Assembly (NCBI GenBank): GCA_965221765.1
Contig: OZ244911.1
Location: forward strand, 682,001 to 746,000
Length of the DNA: 64,000 bases
Reading direction: 5' to 3'
DNA from: Bin25 sp965221765
GTDB taxonomy: Bacteria > Bacteroidota > Bacteroidia > Flavobacteriales > Flavobacteriaceae
Part shown: in pieces, positions 57,745-64,000 of the stretch
How the letters are laid out: the number at the start of each line of letters is the position of its first letter
Numbering within the stretch: the first letter of the stretch is position 1
The notes under the pieces: model-generated
Told to the model about the DNA's origin: nothing
Database searches by the model: none
Seen by the model: only the letters and a program-made list of their open reading frames with translations
Translations under genes and position numbers: made by a program

Positions 57745-59250
57745 ATGAAACCAAGAGTTCGTTTTGCACCGAGTCCTACAGGTCCATTGCATTTAGGAGG
57801 AATTCGCACCGCCCTTTTTAATTATTTATTTGCTAAATCGACAGGCGGAACCTTTATCTTGAGAATTGAAGATACCGATCGTTCTAGATACCATCCTAAA
57901 AGTGAAAAACACATCATTGATTCGCTTAATTGGTTGGGAGCTCGCCCTGATGAAGGCCCAAGCATTGGAGGCCAATATGGTCCATACCGTCAAAGTCAGC
58001 GTCTCGCTATCTATAAACAACACATTGATATTCTTCTCCAAGAAAAAAAAGCCTATGTCGCTTTTGATACCCCTGAAGAACTAGAGCAACTTAGAAAAAA
58101 AGATAATTCTTTTTTGTATAACCAATTTAATCGAAAAGAATTGGCCAATTCATTAAATCCTCACTCGATTTATCATCAATACCAAACGATTCGTTCTATC
58201 GATGAAGTAGAGGTAGAAAATGTTGTCGTTCGGCTAAAAGTTGACCAATCCGAACCGATTAAAGTCATCGATGAGCTTCGAGGGGTTATTACGGTTGAAA
58301 CTCAAACACTCGAAGATAAAGTATTATTAAAACGCGATGGATGGCCAACATATCACTTGGCCGATATCGTTGATGATTATTTGATGAAGACCACCCATGT
58401 GATTCGAGGTGAAGAGTGGTTACCTTCCTTGCCTATTCATCGTATTATTTATGATGCTTTTGGTTGGAAACCTCCTAAATTTTTGCATTTACCCCTCTTA
58501 TTAAGACCGGATAAAAAAGGGAAAATTTCCAAGCGCGATGCTATTTTAAAGGGTTGTCCCATTTTTGCATTACAGTGGGAAACATTTGCTGGTTTAAAAG
58601 AACTAGGGTATTTACCTCCTGCTATTATTAATTATTTAACCTTGCTGGGATGGAGTCCAAAAGATTTATCCAAAAGGAATGAACTATTTTTAATAGATCA
58701 ATTGATTCCAGATTTCACAATCGATGGCTTACAAAAAAATCCAGCGGTTGTTGACTTCGATAAACTAAAATGGATTAATCACCAACATATTTCAAGTTTA
58801 TCTATTTCAGAAATTCTACATCAATTTGATTCCTTTCTTACAGAACTCTACCAAACCTATACCCACTCAGAGGTTAAAGCAATCATCGGTTTGATAAAAC
58901 ACCGCATTGAAATTGGAGCTGATGTCCCTAGGGAAACCAATGTTTTCATTCAAGAACCACAAATCGAATTAACGATTGCTAGAAGAGTTTATACAAAGCA
59001 CTGGATTCCAATTTTAAATTATTTTAGTTCTATTATCGAATTCAAAGAAAGTCCTTCCGAATTCAAAGCCAAACTATTGGATTGGACAACATCCGAAAAC
59101 ATTCCAACACGAGTGGTAATGCAAACATTAAGAATCGCTTTGGTGGGTCAATTGAGAGGTCTTGACTTATTCGATATCATTAATTTTGTGTCTGCAGATT
59201 CTTTATATAAAAGAGTTCATCATGCAAAAGCAATAATTTCTAAAATCTAA
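57745..59250 (+). CDS. gltX: Glutamyl-tRNA synthetase
   Basis: GltX charges tRNA-Glu. The 501-residue class I enzyme begins MKPRVRFAPSPTGPLHLGGIRTALFNYLFAK, where HLGG is the HIGH motif, followed by RIEDTDRSRY. The KMSKS loop is KGKISKRDAILKG near residue 257, with the anticodon-binding all-helical domain after it. GDVPR and ARRVYTKHW belong to the C-terminal half. Domain order and length match the single-gene bacterial enzyme. A separate glutaminyl-tRNA synthetase is encoded nearby, so this GltX need not mischarge tRNA-Gln. It leads into the SPFH gene by 5 bp. Intact. Confidence 0.97.
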   Translation: MKPRVRFAPSPTGPLHLGGIRTALFNYLFAKSTGGTFILRIEDTDRSRYHPKSEKHIIDSLNWLGARPDEGPSIGGQYGPYRQSQRLAIYKQHIDILLQEKKAYVAFDTPEELEQLRKKDNSFLYNQFNRKELANSLNPHSIYHQYQTIRSIDEVEVENVVVRLKVDQSEPIKVIDELRGVITVETQTLEDKVLLKRDGWPTYHLADIVDDYLMKTTHVIRGEEWLPSLPIHRIIYDAFGWKPPKFLHLPLLLRPDKKGKISKRDAILKGCPIFALQWETFAGLKELGYLPPAIINYLTLLGWSPKDLSKRNELFLIDQLIPDFTIDGLQKNPAVVDFDKLKWINHQHISSLSISEILHQFDSFLTELYQTYTHSEVKAIIGLIKHRIEIGADVPRETNVFIQEPQIELTIARRVYTKHWIPILNYFSSIIEFKESPSEFKAKLLDWTTSENIPTRVVMQTLRIALVGQLRGLDLFDIINFVSADSLYKRVHHAKAIISKI

Positions 59251-59255
59251 TACTT

Positions 59256-60227
59256 ATGGGAGACTATTCTTTGTTAATAACCGTTGTGGCAGTGCTCATT
59301 CTGTCCTTTGGCGCCTTATTTACCGTGAAGCAACAAACCGTGGCGGTTATCGAGCGATTTGGAAAATTTGTAGCCATCAGAAATGCGGGGTTACGTATTA
59401 AAATTCCAATTGTTGATCGGATTGTGGGACGAATTAGTATGCGAATTCTCCAACTTGATGTTTTGGTTGAAACCAAAACGAAAGATGATGTATTTGTCAA
59501 ACTCAAAGTTTCTGTTCAATACAAGGTGGTCAAGGGTCGAGAACGAGATGCGTTTTATAAACTAGATAATCCTGAGATTCAAATTACTTCTTATGTTTTC
59601 GATGTGGTACGTGCTGTTGTTCCAAAGATGAAACTCGACTATGTCTTCGAAAAGAAAGATGATATTGCGCTAGCTGTCAAAGGTGAATTAAATGAAGCGA
59701 TGGTCAATTATGGATATGATATCATCAAAGCTTTGGTTACGGATATCGACCCTGATGAAGAAGTTAAAAATGCAATGAATCGAATCAATGCCGCTGAAAG
59801 AAAAAAGGTAGCAGCTCAATTTGAAGGCGATGCGGAACGAATCTTTATTGTTGAAAAGGCAAAGGCCGAAGCAGAAAGCAAGCGCTTACAAGGGAAAGGA
59901 ATTGCCGATCAACGACGGGAAATTGCTCGTGGTTTAGAAGAGTCTGTCGAAGTATTAAATACTGTTGGAATCAATTCACAAGAAGCTTCTGCATTAATTG
60001 TTGTCACACAACATTATGATACTTTACAATCTATCGGTTCTGAAACCGGAACCAATTTGATACTTCTGCCCAATACGCCCCAAGCAGGTAGTGATATGCT
60101 AAATAATATGGTGGCTTCATTTACGGCTAGTAACCAGATTGGAGAAGCTATGAAAAAAGGTGATTCCGGAGAGAAAAAAACCAAAAGGATTCGGTCAAAA
60201 CCAGAAGATCAAGAAACTAAGAACTAA
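59256..60227 (+). CDS. SPFH/Band 7 (stomatin/QmcA-like) membrane protein
   Basis: The 323-residue protein has one N-terminal membrane helix (about residues 6-25, LLITVVAVLILSFGALF) and then the Band 7 domain: KQQTVAVIERFGKFVAIRNAGLRIKIPIVDRIVGRISMRILQLDVLVETKTKDDVFVKLKVSVQYKV. A coiled-coil-forming stretch (RINAAERKKVAAQFEGDAERIFIVEKAKAEAESKRLQGKGIADQRREIARGLEESVEVL, about residues 170-230) and a charged tail (KKTKRIRSKPEDQETKN) follow. QmcA-like proteins form large rings on the inner membrane and may guard FtsH. It starts 5 bp after the gltX stop, so the genes are co-transcribed. Intact. Confidence 0.88.
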   Translation: MGDYSLLITVVAVLILSFGALFTVKQQTVAVIERFGKFVAIRNAGLRIKIPIVDRIVGRISMRILQLDVLVETKTKDDVFVKLKVSVQYKVVKGRERDAFYKLDNPEIQITSYVFDVVRAVVPKMKLDYVFEKKDDIALAVKGELNEAMVNYGYDIIKALVTDIDPDEEVKNAMNRINAAERKKVAAQFEGDAERIFIVEKAKAEAESKRLQGKGIADQRREIARGLEESVEVLNTVGINSQEASALIVVTQHYDTLQSIGSETGTNLILLPNTPQAGSDMLNNMVASFTASNQIGEAMKKGDSGEKKTKRIRSKPEDQETKN

Positions 60228-61894
60228 GGTTTATAGGAGTCCCTTAGGGTTGCGGTTTTATTGAATATTCGATTTTCTTTACTATATCCTTTGTCAGCCG
60301 TGAAGTATCCCATCCTTAAAAATTGATATTGCTTTCCTTCCATAGCATTGGCAAGGGTCTTTTCAATTTTAATTGATATCGTTTTTTTAGAATTGGGATT
60401 CATCAGTTCTTTGTAGTTGGTTTCTTTTTGTATTTCGACATCATCTGAAAGTAGCAGTCGATCGAAAATATGGGCTTTTGCATCGATGGCATCTTTGATT
60501 GATAGCCAATGAATTGTGGCTTTTATATTTCTATAATTGCCTTCTCTGTTATCTTGACCACTTTTAGAATCCGGATAATAAACCCCTTTCACTTCCACAA
60601 TATTTCCTTTGAGGTCTTTGATGACCGATGCTGCCTGTACCACATACGCCCCCTTTAACCTCACTGGTTGACCAATGGATAGCCGAAAAAAGTTATTTGG
60701 TGGGGTTTCCATAAAGTCAGATCTTTCAATGTATAATTCTCTTGAAAACCGAACTTTTTGTTGTCCTAATTCTGGTTTCTGTGGGTTCTTTTCGAAAGTA
60801 ATGTTTTCTGAATGATCCTGCTGATAATTAATAATTGTCAGTTTTATTGGATCGATGATGGCCATAACTCTTTCCGCATGAAAATTCAAATCTTCTCGAA
60901 TACAATATTCTAATAATGGCAATCCAATCACTTTTGATCTCTTGGATACCCCAGCTAATTCCACAAAACGTTTTAAGGATTGCGGTGTATATCCTTTTCT
61001 ACGGAGAGCACAAATCGTATGTAATCTAGGATCATCCCACCCATCGACATAACCAAGTGCTATCAATTGTTGAATTTTTCTTTTACTAGTAATGCTATAG
61101 GCTACATTCAATCTTGAAAATTCTCTTTGAAATGGAAGGTCTTTTTCTTGAGGTAGAATGGCGGTTAAAAACGTATTGTACAATGCTCTGTGGGGCATAA
61201 ATTCTAGTGAACACAGCGAATGACTCACTTGTTCAATAAAATCACTTTGGCCATGAGTCCAGTCATACATAGGATAGATACACCATTTATCTTTGGTTTT
61301 AGGATGATTAGCATCGATGATTCTATAGATAATGGGGTCACGTAATAACATATTTGAACTTTCCATCGAAAGTTTGGCTCTTAAGACATACTCCCCTTGT
61401 TCAAATTTCCCATCTTTCATCTGAGTAAAAAGTTGTTTATTTTCTTTAACAGATCGTAATCGGTCTTTACTCGGAGTGCCTGGTCTTGTTGGGGTTCCTT
61501 TTTGCTGAGCTATTTCTTCTGAACTTTGAGAATCAACATAAGCCAATCCTTTATCTATCAGTAAATGAGCCCATTGGTATAGCTGTTCAAAATAATCAGA
61601 GGCATAACATTCTTTATCCCATTGATATCCCAACCATTTTATGTCTTTTTTGATCTCTTCAATATAGAGCGTATCCTCCTTAATAGGATTCGTATCATCA
61701 AATCTTAAATTGACTGGGGCATTGTATTTCTGTCCCAATGAAAAATTTAATACAATGGCCTTTATATGACCGATGTGTAGATATCCGTTGGGTTCAGGAG
61801 GAAATCTAAATCTCAATTTTTGGGGTGCTAATCCATTATTGAGATCATTATCGATGATGGATTCGATAAAGTTTTTGCTTTTTTCTTTCAACAT
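60224..61894 (-). CDS. glnS: Glutaminyl-tRNA synthetase
   Basis: GlnS charges tRNA-Gln directly. From ATG 61894 (ATG 61906 is the other option) the product is 556 residues: MLKEKSKNFIESIIDNDLNNG, then FRFPPEPNGYLHIGHIKAI (HIGH motif), LRFDDTNPIKEDTLYIEEIKKDIKWLGYQWDKECYASDYFEQLY, DWTHGQSDFIEQVSHSLCSLEFMPHRALYN, and SITSKRKIQQLIALGYVDGWDDPRLHTICALRRKGY, where ITSKRKI is the KMSKS variant. Two beta-barrel anticodon-binding domains make up the C-terminus (VRFSRELYIERSDF and PVRLKGAYVV). Glutaminyl-tRNA synthetase is an acquired type in Bacteroidota and typical here. The stop overlaps that of the SPFH gene by 4 bp. Intact. Confidence 0.96.
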   Translation of the reverse strand: MLKEKSKNFIESIIDNDLNNGLAPQKLRFRFPPEPNGYLHIGHIKAIVLNFSLGQKYNAPVNLRFDDTNPIKEDTLYIEEIKKDIKWLGYQWDKECYASDYFEQLYQWAHLLIDKGLAYVDSQSSEEIAQQKGTPTRPGTPSKDRLRSVKENKQLFTQMKDGKFEQGEYVLRAKLSMESSNMLLRDPIIYRIIDANHPKTKDKWCIYPMYDWTHGQSDFIEQVSHSLCSLEFMPHRALYNTFLTAILPQEKDLPFQREFSRLNVAYSITSKRKIQQLIALGYVDGWDDPRLHTICALRRKGYTPQSLKRFVELAGVSKRSKVIGLPLLEYCIREDLNFHAERVMAIIDPIKLTIINYQQDHSENITFEKNPQKPELGQQKVRFSRELYIERSDFMETPPNNFFRLSIGQPVRLKGAYVVQAASVIKDLKGNIVEVKGVYYPDSKSGQDNREGNYRNIKATIHWLSIKDAIDAKAHIFDRLLLSDDVEIQKETNYKELMNPNSKKTISIKIEKTLANAMEGKQYQFLRMGYFTADKGYSKENRIFNKTATLRDSYKP

Positions 61895-61906
61895 TGTTGG
61901 ATACAT

Positions 61907-62789
61907 TCTATGGATAATACTACCAAGTTTAAGATGGTCGCATATCCCGAAAACCGGAGCTTTCTGAAATATAGATTTATTTCAAATTTTAAGTAATCTA
62001 TTTCTTTACCTTATATCTTTAAACTCACTTGCAATCAACCCTTAATGTCGTTCCTTTTATTCAACAAACTTATACTCTTTTTTCTTTTGGTAAAAATTTT
62101 TCTATAGGTTTTACAGCACTTACTTTTCATCTCAAACGTGTCAAGACGTTCTTTATAACTCATCTTATGTGTTCTATAAAAGTTTTTCAATTCTATCTCG
62201 ATTATGGATTTTGTTATTTTAAAATCAGCATTGGATACTTTCAATTAATGATGATTTATCTTTGGATAGAGCTAAATTGAACAAAACTAACTTTATGGAT
62301 CAATGATTTTTAGAGTCCACAAATCAATCACTTGGATTGAGTTCTGTTTGGATGACGGATGTCATTAAATTTGACTAGAAAAGGAGACGATTCATCATTA
62401 TGCTTCCCATTCAGGGACTTATTTTAATTGCTATAAATTAGGTGTGGGGGCATCTTTCCGATTATTCTAAACTCTCCAATGACATTATTTAGATTACTAT
62501 GAACACAAGATTTTTGTTAATTGTAACATGCTCCCTGTGCAAACTTATAACGGCATCATATTGCCGAAAGTCCCTTCGGCCAAAGCGGACCATTGGTACA
62601 CCTATCGATTGGAATATCAAGTATCTTCAAAATAGATAACCATCAAAGGTAAACGACTGTTTTTTTCAATATGATTCCATCATGATAGCCGAAAAACAAG
62701 AATTCATCTTCCAAGCCATTCAAATAGTCCATATAGAAGATAATGATACTTGAAAATGTTATCAAGATTCTAAAGCTATTTTTACTACT
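61907..62789. other. Intergenic, no intact gene
   Basis: About 880 bp upstream of glnS without a supported gene. A minus-strand frame of 69 codons (62035-62244, with KNFYRTHKMSYKERLDTFEMK) and a short plus-strand frame from about 62529 are open but match nothing I know. The region ends in an ISL3-type transposase relic and is probably eroded mobile DNA. Confidence 0.3.
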
Positions 62790-63056
62790 CTCTAGGGCAG
62801 TTCAAGGCATGGTTGGATGCTGTAACGGCTACCCGTATTCAAGAAGTCATAAAGGAAGTTAAAATCCTTCAAAAACCTATCAATAGAATCATCCATGCAT
62901 GAGCCTTTAAAAAGTCTAATGCCATAGCCAAATGAATCAATGGGAAAATCCAATAAATCAAAACCGTCGCGAGAGGCGGTGACAGAAAGTTCAAAGCTTA
63001 CAATCCGCTGTCTTTTTTTGTTTGGTGGGTTAAATCTCTTTCCATACAAATCGTGA
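62790..63056 (+). pseudogene. ISL3-family transposase C-terminal relic
   Basis: From about 62801 the plus strand reads FKAWLDAVTATRIQEVIKEVK, then after several stops KSNAIAK and INGKIQ and IKTVARGG, followed in another frame by FLFGGLNLFPYKS and a stop at 63054-63056. The order matches the end of ISL3-type transposases (SNAxAE-x-NGKIQ-x-IK, FF-FGGLNLFP). Several TAG/TGA/TAA stops and at least one shift make it clearly dead. The front half of the gene and the terminal repeats were not found. It lies just before the transporter gene. Confidence 0.6.
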
Positions 63057-63161
63057 TAGAAGCATCGGATTGAGCATAGCAATAAATATATTTGCAGGAA
63101 TTTCGGTTCACTCTTAAGAAGCATTATCAAAATTCTCAAAGAACTCCGATCGAATAGTTTT

Positions 63162-64000
63162 ATGCCTGCTTTGATGGCTGGTGCCACTACGGGCTTTACT
63201 ATCGTTGTTATAGAGATTGCTTTCGGAGCACTAATCTTTTCAGACGAACTTTCTCCAGTCTTTTCGAGAGGAGTCAGAATGATACTGTTTGGGAACTTTA
63301 TAGGCTGTCTTTGTATTGCATTAATGTCTGGTTTTCGTGGTGCTATTTCAGTTATTTCAGCGGCACCTGTTATAATTATGATTTATATCATCGATAGAAT
63401 CGATCACCTCCCTGAAAAGGCATTATTTTTTACTTCAATGATGTCGTTTGTCATTGCTGCAGTTATTACTAGTCTTTGCTTTTTCATCTTTGAACGTATT
63501 AAAGTGATAACTTTTTTACGTAGTGTACCCTATCCCATAGCCTGTGGTATAACAAGTATGATTGGAACGGCCCTTTGCCTTGCTGCTTTAAATTTAATAG
63601 GGATAGATATAAAAGCTAATCCCTTGTCATCAATAGCCTTGCTACCTACAAAACTATGGATGCTAACCTTGGCAGTGATTTTCGGATTTAGTCTGTATTT
63701 TGTGATCAAGAAGTATAAATTCATACTAGTCTTACCTATCGGTGTGGTACTTGCTATTGTTGGTTTTTACACGGTCATACTGCCCGTACTAAACCTCACG
63801 ACCGAAGAAGCAAAATCCATTGGTCTTTTATTAAGTAAATCTACAGATGAAAACCGATGGGAATTCGTTACGCTTGATGACCTTACTCTTATAGATTGGA
63901 GTACAATAGGAGAAAATTTTGCGAGTTTGTTATTGCTAGCATTGGTATCGATTATCATTGCCATAGTTAATCTTGTTAGTCTTGAAATTGCTGTTGGCAA
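63162..64000 (+). CDS. SulP-type anion transporter, 3' end outside window
   Basis: The frame is open from about 63060 to the end of the window, with the first good ATG at 63162: MPALMAGATTGFTIVVIEIAFGALIF, then FSRGVRMILFGNFIGCLCIALMSGFRGAIS and VISAAPVIIMIYIIDRI. Further membrane segments include FTSMMSFVIAAVITSLCFFIF, MIGTALCLAALNLIGI and LWMLTLAVIFGFSLYFVIKKY. The opening and the spacing resemble the start of SulP family permeases (the PALTAGLTTGL-type opening and the GFRGAI segment), which exchange anions such as sulfate or bicarbonate. The STAS domain would lie beyond the window. Six or more helices are seen in 279 residues. Family assignment is by pattern and moderate. Confidence 0.65.
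   Translation, partial: MPALMAGATTGFTIVVIEIAFGALIFSDELSPVFSRGVRMILFGNFIGCLCIALMSGFRGAISVISAAPVIIMIYIIDRIDHLPEKALFFTSMMSFVIAAVITSLCFFIFERIKVITFLRSVPYPIACGITSMIGTALCLAALNLIGIDIKANPLSSIALLPTKLWMLTLAVIFGFSLYFVIKKYKFILVLPIGVVLAIVGFYTVILPVLNLTTEEAKSIGLLLSKSTDENRWEFVTLDDLTLIDWSTIGENFASLLLLALVSIIIAIVNLVSLEIAVG

Noticed and set aside
62792..63187. 131-codon minus-strand frame as a gene
   Set aside because: It lies antisense to the ISL3 transposase relic (FKAWLDAV, NGKIQ, FLFGGLNLFP) and the start of the transporter, so it is a shadow.
1..64000. CRISPR array, rRNA operon, prophage
   Set aside because: No regularly spaced direct repeats, no rRNA-like sequence and no phage structural genes were seen.

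Overview
The window is low-GC bacterial chromosome from the phylum Bacteroidota, most likely a Flavobacteriia-like lineage. The grounds are: a SusC/SusD polysaccharide-uptake operon; the gene order miaB, sigma-54 activator, lptE, conserved gene, secG, groES, groEL; families restricted to this phylum (DUF6607, DUF4837, DUF4959/DUF5000, DUF4998); a DnaE with a built-in proofreading domain; lipoproteins with Cys just after a short hydrophobic leader; and repeated TAnnTTTG -7 boxes. No rRNA and no CRISPR array were seen. One tRNA (Gln, TTG) is present.

Layout. 1-3.0 kb: end of a Nif3-family gene, then a broken AbiEii-like gene next to a dead IS5-family element. 3.0-10.0 kb: an accessory stretch with a DUF6607 protein, a frameshifted UPF0173 hydrolase, a frameshifted C10 cysteine protease, small lipoproteins and a frameshifted HELAH metalloprotease-like lipoprotein. 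10.4-15.2 kb: a type III restriction-modification pair (mod, res), both frameshifted; mod carries a G10 tract. 15.3-21.7 kb: the intact miaB to groEL block, closed by a strong terminator. 21.9-29 kb: mgsA, tRNA-Gln, a DNA methyltransferase fused to an HNH nuclease, a CBS protein, an orphan HsdR-N-like nuclease and metG. 29-41 kb: an ACT-like protein, mfd, dnaE, a thioredoxin gene, tatA, a DUF4837 lipoprotein and a pgk with an odd N-terminal extension. 41.8-51.4 kb: a polysaccharide-utilisation operon on the minus strand (susC, susD, two surface-type lipoproteins, a beta-propeller glycosidase-like lipoprotein). 51.6-60 kb: holB, a methyltransferase gene, mnmG flanked by two parS-like palindromes, a broken AAA ATPase gene, ybeY, gltX and an SPFH protein. 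60-64 kb: glnS, an ISL3-family transposase relic and the start of a SulP-type transporter running off the window.

Two themes stand out. First, long G/C homopolymers (G9, G10, G11) lie in three accessory genes: an AbiEii-like gene, mod and susC. In an AT-rich genome this looks like slipped-strand phase variation. In susC the tract length shown separates the signal peptide from the receptor (OFF); one C fewer restores a full protein. Second, frameshifts are concentrated in accessory genes (C10 protease, metalloprotease, UPF0173, mod, res, AAA ATPase), while long housekeeping genes (dnaE 1485 aa, mfd, metG, groEL) are intact. That pattern argues for real gene decay or phase switching, not random sequencing error, although raw reads would be needed to prove it.

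The two parS-like sites flanking mnmG suggest this end of the window lies in the replication-origin-proximal part of the chromosome.
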